DNA from: Pleurodeles waltl
Lineage: Eukaryota > Chordata > Amphibia > Caudata > Salamandridae
Assembly (NCBI RefSeq): GCF_031143425.1
Contig: NC_090445.1
Span: 816,928,317-816,992,316, forward strand
Length of the DNA stretch: 64,000 nucleotides
Reading direction: 5' to 3'
The notes below the pieces were generated by a model, which made no database searches, was not told the DNA's origin, and saw only the letters and a program-made list of their open reading frames with translations. A program made the translations under genes and the position numbers. Below, piece after piece: positions 23,309 to 35,907 of this stretch (positions within the stretch are counted from its first letter, which is position 1; each line of letters starts with the position of its first letter).

Positions 23309-24061
23309 CTATAGTCTCTTTAGCACATAGGAAAGAGAACTGAAGAACAAAACATTCCCATAGTCTAGGCAAGACAGAATCAGGGCCTGGACAATGAGCC
23401 TTTTAACTACAAAGGGAAGAAATGTGAAAATCTTCCTACAGGTCCTCAGTAAACAAAAGCAAGTAGCTGCCAATTTCTTCGAGTGGCATTCTGTTGTAAG
23501 GCGAGAGTCCAGCCAAAAACCGGGACTCTTTATATTATCTCTGGGCAAGGGAAGGTCATTTACTCCAGCTGAGACTAAGGCAGGGGGCTTCAAACATGAA
23601 AAACTTCCTACCAGCATAACCTCTGTGTTTCCCTCATTTAACTTAAGTTTGCTGTTCGCCATCCATTTAGCAACATCGGCTAGGCATGAAGAGAGAGTGG
23701 CAAAATCTGAGCCGGTCCCAGTAGAAAAAGAAAAAATCAATTGAGTGTCATTGGCATAAGACACAAGAGACAATCCATGGGGTTCCACGATCTTTGCCAG
23801 GGGGGCCATATAAATATTGAAGAGCGTAGGGCTTAATCAAGAACCCTGTGGAACCCCACAGCTCAGCGGGAAGGTATGAAAATAATAGGATTGATCCAGG
23901 ACTTGAAAAGTTCTTTGACTCAGAGATGAGGAAAGCCAATTGAGGCAGGTACTTTCAATTCCCATTTGAGAGGCTCTGCAAAGAAGACCTTTATGCTCTA
24001 CCATGTCAAAAGTGGCATTTAGATCTAATAAAATGATTGCTGCATATCCAACAACATCCAC
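23309..24061 (-). pseudogene. L2-type LINE reverse transcriptase, catalytic Asp lost
   Basis: The first part (24061-23837) reads AIILLDLNATFDMVEHKGLL and ends CGVPQGS at an in-frame stop. The frame resumes at 23809 with MAPLAKIVEPHGLSLVSYAN followed by DTQLIFSF. The catalytic YADD is therefore YAND: one of the two metal-binding aspartates has become Asn. The thumb region follows (WMANSKLKLNEGNTEVMLVG, FWLDSRLTTECHSKKL). Function is excluded by both the stop and the active-site change. Confidence 0.85.
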
Positions 24062-24914
24062 ACATCATCTAGTGTCTTCAGTGACAGCCAACAAGGCTGT
24101 TTCGGTTCTGTGGAGCGGACTGAATCCCATTTGGGTATTATGTAGAAGATTATGTTCTTCTAGAAAACCTGAGAGTTGATATGTTTCTCGATTATTTTCA
24201 ACACAATGGGGGGAAGAAGAGAAATTGGTCTACAGTGAAACTGTGTCAAGATTGTTTTTTTTTTTAATAAAGGCTTAACTACCGCATGTTTCCAGTGTTG
24301 TGAGACATGCTCATGTAACAACTAGTCATTCAATATGTTCATTAGCACTGGTGATAAAACTTCGGATCCTAGAGCTAAGATAGAAGGTGGGGGAAGGGTC
24401 CAGAGGAGATCCGGATTTTATGTCTCCCAGATATATATCTACTAGATCTTTAGTCAGACGCAGGAAAGCTGAGAGTGAGGCTCGAGGGGCCTGATCGTCA
24501 GGATAAAGGACAAAATCATCCTCAGTGCAAGAATTACTAGGAAGAGTTGCTTGGATGTCAGCAATTTTCTTTTGAAAGAAACAGGCTGTCATTGCTATGT
24601 GCTTGCGAGCCCTCCACTATGTTTGACCAGAGGAAGCTTAGTCATTTCCTAAAAGAGAGAGAATATTTCCCTAGGAGAGTGTGAGGCTCATTCGAATCTG
24701 GAGGTATAATGGGAGGCTTGTGCTGGCTTATCTTCCGAATGGAAAGACCGAATCATATTCCTATAATCTCTTTTGAGACCAGGATCGTATGCTTTCCTTC
24801 ACTTTCTCTCCATTTGCTTACATTCTTTTTTTAAGTCCAGCTGATGGGGAGTAAACCAAGATGAATTATTTTTCCGAAAGGTCTTAACCATAGTTTTAGT
24901 GGGTAGAATAATAT

Positions 24915-25802
24915 CTAGGGATTCCAGAATTTATTTGTCAAAACCCTTAGCTGTAGAGTGTTGGGGAAGAGTGAGGAGGCAAACTTGTTCGTTAATGTGT
25001 CCATCCAGTCATTCTTCTTCAGCTTTGACCACTGACGTCCCATTAATTTTGCACAAGGCTGAGGATTCACAGGAGGTTGGGTGGGGGAGAGTGAAAACAA
25101 AAAAAAGAAATGGTCCGACCAAACCAAAGGAAGAGGAGTCTGGGCTAGCGGTTTAGGGAGATTACTAAACACTAGGTCGATTGTATGACCATGAATGTGA
25201 GTGGGGCCGGATATCAGATGTGTTAAATCCAAGGCTGCTAAATCTGTGAGTAAGGTTTTGGCAGGAGCATTGTGAGGTTCCTCTACCTGAATATTAAAAT
25301 CCCCTAGTATGGTACAATTTGAATATTTAGAAGCAGACTCTGCCACACAATCAGGCCGAGCCTGCAAAAACCTACAATGGGGGCCCGGAGGATGGTTTAT
25401 TAGGATACCAGAAAAAGTGAAGGTGGCATCTATTGTCAAAAAGAAGGCCAGGCTTTCACAGTCTGGGATACGGAGGGGGTGGGAATGACAGTGAATAGAA
25501 TTCTTGTAAATAATTCCAATCCCTCCTCCTCTTCTCTGAGGTCTATCTAGGTGCTGTAGGGAGTAATTTGAGGGAAGGGACATAATTATATCACAAGTGG
25601 AGTCCTCAGAAAGACAAGTTTCTGTCAAAAACAGAGCCTCTGGGGCATAGTCATTTAACAATGAATGAATATACAGTTTGTGTGCAGGTAAGGAACGACA
25701 GTTAAGCAGCAATAGTCTGATAGTCTGTTCTTTCTTCAGTCTTATATTCACAGGGAATATAGACTGAGGATTCAATTGACGAGATTCACCAATTGAAGGC
25801 AA
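24915..25802 (-). pseudogene. L2-type LINE endonuclease domain (AP-like)
   Basis: This 295-codon frame carries the ordered motifs of the exonuclease/endonuclease/phosphatase fold used by LINEs to nick DNA: LLLLNCRSLPAHK (Asn near residue 34), LFLTETCLSED (catalytic Glu near 61), RRGGGIGIIYKNS, CTILGDFNIQVEE (Asp-Phe-Asn near 167-169), THIHGHTIDLVFSN and VWSDHFFF (Ser-Asp-His near 229-231). All key residues are present, so the domain itself looks intact. It then runs out of homology near residue 280, where the first frame break separates it from the RT. Confidence 0.85.
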
Positions 25803-25999
25803 AAATGTTAGGGGGAAATGGGGTTAGCCCGGTATTGACTGGGAGGCAATGTGTTGTTATTAAGGGCCATAAGAGATTGCTTGGAATAGCTTAGTCTCTC
25901 AGGGGCTAAGCTTATAGCCTTTCCTGGCCCTGGGCCCGGCGCGGATGGGCACAGACCGGCTTGCCTTAACGTGCCTTCGGCACGCCAGCAGCGCGCCCG

Positions 26000-26640
26000 C
26001 TGCACGCATCTACTTCACATCCGCTTCATGGGCTCTTTTATTGGCCCAGGAAGCAGGAAACAACAACCAGACCTCACACAAAGATGGCGGTTCTGTTTGG
26101 CACAATGAACTGGTTGGAAAATGGAAGCCAGAATGAGCAAGCAGTAAACAGTGCACACACTAGAAAATAAAATTCCCTGAGGGCCCAGTTGTCTCTGAAC
26201 ACGGGCACCGGGTCCCCTGGGAGAAATGCGTGTCCAGAATATTTAAAAACAAGGTTTTATAAAGTGCAGAGATTATTTATAAAAACAAATAATTTAAGAG
26301 CAAATGAGAGCGTGCTAAAGTAAAAAAGCAGAGCTTTACCTACTAAGGATGTCAAGCAGCTATGCCTGCTAGTCAGCTCCGCTGCACATCCACTTCATGG
26401 GCTCTTTTATGGGACCAGGAAGCAGTAAACAACAACTAGACCACACACAAAGATGGCGGTTCTGATTGGCACAATGAACTGGCTGGAAAATGGCCGCAGG
26501 AATGAGCAAGCAGTAAACAGTGCACATGCTAGAAAACAGAATTGTGAGGGCCCAGGTGTTCCGGAACATGGGCACCGGGTCCTCTGGGAGAAATGCATGC
26601 CCAGAATATTTAAAAACAAGGTTTTAACAAGACATGTATG
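26000..26640. repeat. Duplicated ~250-bp block, 368 bp apart, upstream of the LINE
   Basis: The block at about 26000-26258 (GCTTCATGGGCTCTTTTATT, AAAGATGGCGGTTCTG, GGGCACCGGGTCC, TTTAAAAACAAGGTTTTA) recurs at about 26380-26627 with roughly 10% difference. The offset is 368-369 bp at both ends. Between the copies is 120 bp of AT-rich DNA. The first copy touches the 5' leader of the minus-strand LINE. The block may be a tandem promoter unit of that LINE or an independent duplication. Confidence 0.7.
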
Positions 26641-28600
26641 TAAGACAAAGGGTGTAGGTGCCGGATACACATGTCATCCATACTGGTAGGCATATTTAAG
26701 AATGCTTGGTCTGGAAAACATAAACTCAGGATTCAGAATGTAACACAGTGGTTAAGGTTGACTTTACTAATAACAATTTATTTCTACCCAAAAACCCTTT
26801 GTAGCAAAATTAGGATAACCAAAGACTGGGAAAAAACATTCAACTTTCTAACCTGTACCATGCAGTTTGTATGCAGCTCTTTGATGCCAGTTCATAGCTC
26901 ACTGTGCTAGATTATGTTTATGATTGTAACTTATGAACTGCACAGTAAGAAAATGATCTCTATGACAAAAGCAGTATCCCACTGAGCTCGGTACATAAAA
27001 TAAAATACTGTTCTGTAATCTGCATAGTCCATGTTCTTTGCTGCAAGCAGATTAACCCTCTACGTTACCACAGATGAGTCACAATTGCCACTAGACATGA
27101 CTCCAATCTTCTTCCAGCAGGTACATTAATCCCCAGAGTTACCTTGGCACTTTTATTGTTGCCTGAAAACCTTTGGATATACAAGGATCTCTGTAGTGCT
27201 TTTAAAACTACTGCACTGCTAGAACAACGCCCCCCCCCACCCTTCCAGACTCCCAGGGAATCACCAAATGCCCGGTCAGCTTCATTCTATCTACCCGATG
27301 TATCAATGCTACTGCTGTGTGTAGTAGCATTCTATTACAGAGCTCCAGCTGAGTTATGGTTTATTTTTTAACAGTTGGGTGCAGTTTGGGATGCAAAGAA
27401 CTAAAATGACCTTTCCTAGTTTATGTTGAATTTTTAAAGGACCTTTGAAGCCACAAACTTGTTTGTAAATGTATGGGTTGTTTTTATGAAAAAGAGTGGT
27501 ATATATGTGACAACGATGTTGTCCACAACTCAAGCGTCTTTGCTGCATTCCTTTAGGGTAAAATTTCTACATATCTGTATCCAATTCTGCAGTGCTGATA
27601 ATAGCTTAGTGTTGCATCCTGGGGCACATACAGTATGTTAAACATCAACCTACTGGCTGCTTAATTGTTGAATCCTTACATTTATAGAGATGGCCGCAAA
27701 TGTAAGGACATTGATGATTCAGTACTGGAGTATTCAAAATGTAAATCCGTGTCCCTTTAATGATTGAAAATGTTCACCTGCAAGTCATGTCGGATAACCA
27801 CGGACATTGAGCACAGAGCAGCAGATAATATCAAACCTCACCTGAGGAGTAAAACTCATGAAAGACTTTCTCCTCTAGTCGTATAGAAGGCCCATAAGGA
27901 AAACATGACCATTTAGCATTGCACAACTTGTGGATGTCAAAATAGTGAAGAGGCTGCAGACATCCCACACAAGGCTGCAAAACCTGTGTGTGTGTGAAAG
28001 GGGTGTTCCACATCATTAGGCTGATGGTCGAATTGGAGAGCTGATTAGTCGGCTATGCCCTGCAGCAATGACTATGTGCAAATCCAGCCAAATGTATAAA
28101 TATGTTCTTGAAATGTTTGAAGCACAGTTTGAAACATATGTCAAGCTGTTACAAATATTCCGATCTCTTTAAAAATTGAGGTTCATGGCGGCCCAGTGTT
28201 GTGGGTACGCTAGCACACCCAAGAGGTTGATTACAGTAAGTTGCTGTTGCAACATTCAGACTTATTTGGGTATATTCATTACATCCTTGAATGTCAAGTT
28301 TGCAATAACCAATGCGTGTTAAGTGTCTCATTTATGATAATCAATGCTTATTGAAGATGCACATTGTATTCTACCTGCTCCAACTGTAACTGCTAAAACA
28401 TGTGCTCTGTGCTCTTCACAATGTGATCTGTATTGAAAATGTGCCAGAATCAGCAGGATAATTGATCATTTCCTTAACAAGCAATCAAGTGCCAAAAGGC
28501 ACATGGGCACATTTGATTATTTAAGGCTGCTTGTGAGTCTGAGGCCTTGCTTGACTTCATAACTATTGTTCTGCTCACCTGTTTCTAGTCAAGTCAAGAT
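26640..28600. other. Unassigned sequence
   Basis: I see no gene or recognisable element in this 2 kb; only short frames are present. Confidence 0.4.
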
Positions 28601-28810
28601 CCTTGTCCTCCAACCTGCCTTCAGTCGAGTTCCAGTGCAAGTCAAGTTCCTTGTTCTCCAGCCTGCCTCCAGTCGAGTTCCAGTGTTCCTCGTTCTCCAA
28701 CCAGCTTCCAGTTGAGATCCAGCATTTCTCACCCTCCGGAAAGTCTCCAGTTGAGTTGTAGCGATCCTCACCCTCCAGTCGGCTTCCTGCTGAGTCCCGG
28801 CTCTCCTATT
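28600..28810. repeat. Minisatellite, ~40-46-bp unit, about 5 copies
   Basis: Diverged units of the form CTCCAGCCTGCCTCCAGT-CGAGTTCCAGTG repeat from about 28605 to 28800, drifting towards CCCTCCAGTCGGCTTCCTGCTGAG. On minus this gives the repeating peptide GTRLEAGWRTRN, which looks like a by-product rather than a gene. Confidence 0.7.
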
Positions 28811-28829
28811 CCATCTTCTGCTGACAAGC

Positions 28830-29490
28830 CCCTATTTTGTGTAAGAGAGAAAATAAGAAAGGTGAAAAAACCCAGTTTGGGTTCTTCTGAAATTTAATTT
28901 CAAGGTAAACAAAGAATATTTGCTTACATGAAACAAAACATAGCTCTTTGTTTTATATAATTTATGACAATAAGAACTATCGATCCCCTGAGAATTAGGA
29001 GATTGGAAGTAGAGCAAGTTTATCAAAACTATTATTGGCAAGAGATTACGCCAGAGCACAAAGAAGCCCTTTAGTCAAGTTGATTGTTTTTGAGTTTGGG
29101 CATTGCTTCAGAGACTCTGAAAATATTGTAAAAAGAGGAAGAGACTTATTCAGCCTAATAGAAATCTATGCACAATGTGACAACAATAACTGACATTATG
29201 CAATGTACAATAGTTTATGAAAGTTCAATGTATTTATGAAGTAATTTATTTGCTGTCCAGGATCATAAAAACCGAGGACCCGGTATTTTGAGAAATCAGA
29301 AGTCCTGATGCCAAACACGACACGCAGTCCAGGTTCCAGCAGTACGGTTCTGCAGTCCACAAGTATTTTCTCTTTTTCTCTTCCCAAAATCCCCTTCAAC
29401 TTGAAGACTTGCAAGAGGGCAATGTACCCTTCATCGTGGTCACGTTAGTCCTCACCGAGATCGGGGAATAGTTATTGCTCCATCGGAATG
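28830..29490. other. Unassigned AT-rich sequence
   Basis: No gene signature is seen between the minisatellite and the hAT-like remnant. Confidence 0.4.
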
Positions 29491-29506
29491 CCTGGAATTC
29501 AGGTGA

Positions 29507-30780
29507 GTGGCTCACACAGAACACCCAGCTATTGGTACATTGGTCACCCATTACACTGATGATGAAGAAAATGATCCCCGCTCAGCCTTAGTTGACATCA
29601 CTGTATCTGATGAGTGTAATTCTGCTAAAATGTCCTTAAGTGTAAACAATGTGCTTCAGAGGTTGTGCAAATCATTGAATGACCTTATTGCTATAAGTTC
29701 TGATTCTGCATCCTACATGACAAAGGCATTAAATGATTTGCATGCTGTTCAGATGGTTAATTTAATTCACATAAAAGATCCATGTCATCTTATCCGTGCT
29801 GCAGTTTCGTGTGGTCTGTGTCAGCCTGAGAATCGAGACAAGTATGATTTTGTAATAAAAGCTGGAGCAGTATTTAAGTATGCACAAAACTTAAAACACA
29901 TTTATTTTTAAGGAAAATGTGACAGAATAATTAAATATCCAAGGCTGTTTTTGTGATCCGATGGTTCAGCTGGTTATGAGGGAGCAGTAAGACTGTTGGA
30001 AATATAGGACTAGTTCCTTGCATTTTAAACAACGAAGAAGCCACTGGATCCAAAATGAATCACCTATAAAAACATCTTGGTCTCAATAGTGCAAACCACC
30101 AGTCTTTCCATGTGAAGTTGCATTTCATTGTTAAAACTCCCACGGGTATCATCAACATTCAGAAGAAGCTGGAGTCAGAAGAAACACCTGCTCACAAAAT
30201 ACATTCAGTCATAAATGTTGACACGGCTTTGGCAATAGAGCAAAACTGTATGCAAGACCCAATGATCACCACTTTATTTTTATTGCAAATGTTACCACAA
30301 AAAAATACAATGTCCTTATAAAAGAGATGATTACTTTTAAAGTAACACTAGAAAGCAAGTGGGATGTTGTCCTGGCTAGGAACATACCAGGGCAAATAAG
30401 TTACAGCTCTTTTTAGAAATGAGTTTCAACCCAGGATCCACTCAAAAAAGTTTTTTATAGTCAGGAGTTTTATGATTACAAAGATTTGTTCATGTTGGTT
30501 GGAGATTCTGAGGACATAATAAATGTTGTTGAAGAAGAATTAAAAAAATATTTAAAGCACAATATTCCCCAAAAAAGATCAGTGCAATGACATACTGGCT
30601 TTCTCAGAAGCACGAATGACCAACACTGAGTAATCTTTCCTTGATTCTTATGGCTGTTCCAGTATCCTCGACAAATATTAAATGGGTTTTCAGTGGTCCC
30701 CATTTCATTAACAAACCAGAAAGAGTCTCAATGTCCTATAAGTCTCTTGAAATGCACATATGGTTGTACTGCAATGACAA
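29507..30780 (+). pseudogene. hAT-superfamily transposase remnant
   Basis: The first part (to 29911) carries LIAISSDSASYMTKALNDLH followed by KDPCHLIRAAVS. This resembles the 'SDSASYM.KA...L......H..C.AH' segment around a catalytic aspartate of hAT-like transposases. After a broken middle part (30112-30321 still open), the end near 30641-30780 reads LMAVPVSSTNIKWVFSG and then INKPERVSMSYKSLEMHIWL. This matches the hAT C-terminal dimerisation motif ('P.SSA..ERVFS..G.I....R..M....LE....L'). The conserved 'ERVFS' is degraded to KWVFS. I could not find terminal inverted repeats or an 8-bp duplication. The element is a fossil. Confidence 0.55.
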
Positions 30781-30789
30781 AAATTTTAG

Positions 30790-32758
30790 ATTAATATATT
30801 GTTTTTACTGAATTTGCCTTATATATAGATATATCTAAACCTATAACAAATAAGTGCAAGTGTGCATTTACTATTTAAATAAATGTGTAAAAATACTAGC
30901 CACAGCACCCTTTTCTGCTTACAACAAAAATAAATGTGGGTAAATACAGATACAATTACCAAAAAATAAATATGGACAAATACAAATGAAAATGGTAAAA
31001 AATATAAATTCCATAAAACCGGTAGCCCTAACTGTAATTGAAAAAATAAAGAAAAAAATTGACTGTTAGGTTGTTGTATTATGAACAACAGTGGTTTTAT
31101 CACTAAAGAACCCACGGGATTGACTTAAACTATGAGATATTATTGACTTAATTGCAGGAACTACCTAACAAAACAGCAACCATTGTCATAGGACACACAT
31201 TATAAATGCAGGCTTAATCTAAAAGAAAGACCCAAGCAGGTTTAGCACAATGTACAATAGCTGTGCACTAGCAAGTTTTTTTTTATGTGAATCATCATTA
31301 TTCTTTGCACAACTTCCTTTGGTAATGAAAACTGCAAGATGATCAGAAAATACATACTGAAAATAACTGTCTGTTTTATCCAGATATTCTTGTTTCATCG
31401 CTCAGGCATGAAAGTAGTTGGCATCTTCAAACAAATAACACACGTTTCATGTAGGGATCTGTGCCAATACATTACCCTGAAGAAGGCCTTTGATCCTTTT
31501 GGGCACTTGAAGAGGCCAAAACTAGAAAGTATGCAGACATATTAATTATCGTATTCCGAAAACATCCCTTTATTGTTTTTAGCTATACCATGGGTACCCA
31601 CAAAATGAATTCAATTCTACTCTGGGCTTGCCCAAGGTATTTTTAGTCACTGGATCCTACCTTCTATCCAGAGTAAATTTTTTCAGGAACTCCCAGAATT
31701 GGTTGAGTCCCTGGAGGTGGTATCTACCTATCATGAGGAGTAGAGGATACCAATTTTGAAGCATGTCACGATAATGTAGGTAAGGCATCCTCTTCCAACA
31801 TCTGGGCATATCTGAATCAGTTCATAAGACCTAAAAGGTAGAATCTAACCAATAACGACCTTTCTACCTGTTGTGTTAACTAAAATATACATGAAACTCA
31901 GAGAACCATCAGGTACAACTTGAAGCAATGTTCTATGTGTATGCCTAGGGGAAATGCTAGCCACTGGCTTGGATGTTTTTGGTGATAGGGAACTGGGACA
32001 TGAAATTTCCAAAGAATAGAGCTAAAATAGCAAGTTGGCATCAAGTCGGAGTTTAGTGTTTAGCCCAAGTTTACTCAGACAGTTATAATCCTGCTGTGTC
32101 TACTTGGTTAGCGCTGAATGTGAGCTTATGGATGCAAACGACATGGTGGAAGCATGAAAGAGAGTGGAAGAGTTTTAGAGAATGAGTACATGTGCATCAT
32201 TATAGGGGACCCAGCTTCAAAGTCGTGTCATTTTGCCTCTTTTAGGAAGTAAGAACGATGCACTGGCTGGTAGGCAGGACATGGGAAGTGAATAACGCTA
32301 GAGTTGGACATACTACTGTAATTCATACCGGCAGTAAATTACTCAAAAGTGGAATCAACTGTCAAACACCTTTTATCTGCAATTTCGAGGGTGCTCACTA
32401 GAGCAGTGTCACTCATAGAGTAACAATGGCTACTGAGGAAGGAGCCAGTAATATTGTTTGATGCTTGTAAAGTTACATGTCACGATTGGATCTGAGTTTT
32501 GCATACTACATATTACACAAGTTGGAGTATGCTAGCTCTGAGGTCACATGGGATCTCTTTCGATACTTCAGTTGTGTAGCTGGATGTTGAAGGCAAGGAC
32601 ATAGCGAAAGCTCTTTAGCAACCAGGGATGGATGCAACATAGTATTCTAGACTGGATGCCTGTCCAGGAGCACTACACACTGAGAACATGAGGCATACAG
32701 AGGTACATGTGAGGAATCATTATGGAATTGGCCCGCTCTGCAGGGTCACGCTCAAATG
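30790..32758. other. Unassigned AT-rich sequence
   Basis: No gene or element boundary is recognised. Short frames are rich in Phe/Tyr/Ile from AT-rich sequence and have no family signature. Confidence 0.4.
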
Positions 32759-34827
32759 TGTTGCCCTTTCCCCCCCACTTTTTGCGGAATTTGTTTTTGT
32801 TGGCACTGGGCATCTGTGCACTTTACCATGAATAACTAGTGCTAAAGTGCTTGTGCGTTCTCCCCTGAACATGGGTAAATTAGCTCATATCCAATTGGAA
32901 TATTTAATTTACCTGTAAGTCCCTTGTAGAGTGGTATACGATATACCCAGGGCCTGTAAATTAAATGCTACAATGGGCCTGCAGCACTTATTGTGCCACC
33001 CACATAAATAACTCTTTAAATCATGTCCCAGGTCTGCCACTGCAGCTTGAATACAGTCTTAAACTGCAATGTTGATTTGGCATAAAAAAAAGCCCTTAAC
33101 AAGCCTTAAACTTCCCTTTTATTATTATAAATATATCACCCCCAAGGTAGACCGTAGCTAGCCATTAAGGCAGGGTGCTGTGTAAATAAAATGTTGGACA
33201 TGTAGTTTTCCGTTTTACATGCCCTGGTAATGAAAAAACAAAAAAATGTGTTTTTGTACTCTTGTGAGGCCTACCCCCTCAATTGGATAACATTAGATAT
33301 TCTTTATTACATTTAGGAAGCTGTAATTTTCAATTGGGAGCAGGTGGCTGTGTAATTTTTGGTACTGATCAAATTGTAATGATGAACTCCCTTTAATGGT
33401 AAAGTCAAGTACGATAATTACAATTTTAAAAATACACTTTTAGAAAGTTGGCATTTTCCTGTAATTAGCAATTTTATGCCTGTAGCCTGCCTTGGGTCAC
33501 ATGACTGGGTGTAACTGAAAGTTCTTCCAAGACAGTCACACAATAGAGGGGTTAAGTGTGCCATCTGCTGGCTGGATAGGGCGCAGAACAGAGTACAGCC
33601 CCCCTGGTAACTGAATTTCCTGTGATCTGCATTCACACAAACGACCCCACAGAAAATTCCATGCACTTCAAAGCAACTATCTAAAAGTGTCTCCCACCAT
33701 CTGGAACCAGGGCACCAGGGTATAAAAAGGGGACCTCAGACACCAACTCTTCTCAGTACACTTCTGGACCTGTGGCTACTCCACCAGAAAGAAGAACTGC
33801 TGTGCTGCTGAAAGGAATGCCAATCTCCTGGACTGTTGCTTTGAAGGGACTGCTGCCCTGCTGCCTTATGCCCTCCTGCCTGGGTGAGAAGAAAACTGGA
33901 CCTGCAACTTCACCCTTGAATCCAGGAAACCAGTGACTCCAGGGCCTAGTCTGCTGGCCTCCTGATCTGAACCTCAGGGACATAAAGGCTCCTAAGAATC
34001 CTGCACCCCAGCCCCTAGACCCACCTGAAGTGAGTTCTTGACACCCAAGTGCGCCCCTCAGGTCCTATACCCTTGGTGTAGCTCAGAGAGCGGTATATTT
34101 CAGTTTCTGGGATCTGGGATCTGGGATCTTCACAAGTGCAAACAGATCCATTTGCACCAAGACCTCGCCACGCACACCGCGATTCAAAAAGAAGCTCCAC
34201 CCCTTGAGGATACAGCATCAACCATTAGCGGGTTCCTCCAACACGAATCTCCTGTGATGCCCGTCCACGATGACTTCAGGATCTTTGCATTTTGCTGGCA
34301 GCCACCCGCGATGCTCTTCCTGCTCCTCGTGGCCCCTTCCACTGGGAACAGGACTCCTTGTGTGGATTTGAGATGGTAAACTTCCACAGGGCTAACATGA
34401 TGACTGTCACCGACCTGCACTCCTTAATGGGCGGCCTGAATGTGTGACTTTAACCCAGTCCAATGCGACCAGAAAGCCATGGTTGGTGTTTTGTGATCTT
34501 TGTTGCTGTTTTACAGTTCAATACATAACTCTAGACCAACTGATGGGATATTTGTTGTTTTGGTCTTATTTTATTTATTAAATTCTGCTCTATTTTTCTA
34601 AACTAGTGTTAGATCTTTTTTGGTGTGTTCTCACTGTATTACTGTTTGGGGTGTTGCATAAATACTTTACACATTGCCTCTAAGTTAAGACTGACTGCTC
34701 TGTGTCAAGCTAAGAGGGTTGAGCACAAGTTAATTTATGGTTGGCTTGTGCCAAACCCTGACAAGGACAGTGGTTCCTGCTTGCCCAATATTTACACTCC
34801 AGTCAACCAATATCTCAATTTCTCACA
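32759..34827 (+). repeat. 2.07-kb LTR-like dispersed repeat, copy 2
   Basis: It starts TGTTGCCCTTTCC and ends AATTTCTCACA, and is collinear with copies 1 and 3. A clear TATA box TATAAAAAGG at 33721-33730 is followed by GGACCTCAGACACC and CAGTACACTTCTGGACC, the same promoter-plus-start arrangement as in copy 1 (12939) and copy 3 (about 37628). The 3' third has TTTATTTATTAAA sequences, then the conserved ATTGCCTCTAAGTTAAG and CCTGACAAGGACAGTG blocks. No pol or gag is attached, consistent with a solo LTR. Copies differ by roughly a quarter of positions, so the family is old. Confidence 0.6.
33721..33730 (+). promoter_or_regulatory. TATA box of LTR-like repeat copy 2
   Basis: TATAAAAAGG sits about 960 bp into the repeat, upstream of a start-like region conserved among the three copies. 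It is the best preserved of the three. Confidence 0.5.
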
Positions 34828-35904
34828 GGACAGCATTTGTTTACATGGTAAATGGCAGGGAGAAGCTGCAATATGGTCACAACACAGCTGCATAACTCAT
34901 AGAAACGTGTTTACCTTTAAAAATTCTATGAAGCAACACAAAAATCTACATTTAAGTGCCCCCAAATGAATAGGGGAGCACTCCCAAATGCTTTTATATA
35001 GCGCAGTCCCTCAGACCCCCATCTGTAAATTGCCAGACTGAGTGGCTGGTTAGTCTGCATCTCGCTGAAGAGTAAAAGAGTAAACTGAAGTGAAGCATAA
35101 ATCCACAGTGGTTTCACCTCAGTATAGATAAGCAAATGTGTAGAAAAATTCAGAAGGGAGAATGTATTTTCTTTACCAACTGAAATGCCTTGAGGTGAGT
35201 GATATATTTTGTGATCGGGTGTATTGAGTCAATCATTTGAGAATTGTGCCATGTTAAAGTATGAGATCGTGACAGGCAGAGGTGAATCATAGTTGAGGAG
35301 GTGCAGAGCTTGACAATACTGAGGAAGTTCTGGACATTTGTACAAGGCCCATCACTGAGGGTATAGCAAAAAAAGACCAGGTCCTAACATGGTTTGAGTT
35401 TATTTTCAGACCCATCTGTGCACAGCTACTGAAATAGAGGTGGGTTGATCATACATTATATAAAGCTACTTGGCAAATATATTTTTGTAAGCCTGTAGTT
35501 TTTCACCCAGTCACTCATTCCCTGTAGGTTAATGCCAAAGTTCTCCAAGGAGGTCTATTAGATAAAGGATATGAGCACAACATAAAATAGCAGAAAAGTA
35601 AAAAAGAAGACTACAAAGAGATTGAATGCACAAAAAGTCGGAAAAAGTGGAGAAAAATATAAAGATTGTGGTTAGTGTTCAGGAGTACTTTATGGTTAAG
35701 TTTGCTTCTTGTTTAGGAATTAGGCTTAGGGTTATAGTAAGATATGGTGTTATGGTTCGTATATGGTAAGGAATACTGGCTAATGTTAAGATGGGTAAGG
35801 GTTAGGGCTAAGATTCGGATAACAATGGCATGGGGTACAGAGGCATGGAGTAACTACCTGTAAAATTACATAGACATGATGGCGGAAGGGGCAAAAGGTG
35901 AGAC
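34828..35904. other. Unassigned sequence
   Basis: No gene is recognised. A G-rich stretch with repeated GGTTA-type words lies at about 35700-35830 and has no clear unit. Confidence 0.4.
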
Positions 35905-35907
35905 CTA

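Larger units (their letters stand above)
22830..25990 (-). mobile_element. Near full-length L2/CR1-type LINE
   Basis: Read on minus, the element starts in a GC-richer leader near 25990 and encodes an AP-type endonuclease (25802-24915). It continues into the region before the RT (about 24592-24326), the RT itself (24061 to about 23309), and a 3' UTR ending in a (TAA)n tail at 22849-22830. The 3' end (GCGCTCTACAAATATCTAA) followed by trinucleotide repeats is typical of L2/CR1-like LINEs. Several frameshifts and a catalytic change make it inactive. At about 3.1 kb it is the most complete retrotransposon in the window. Confidence 0.85.
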
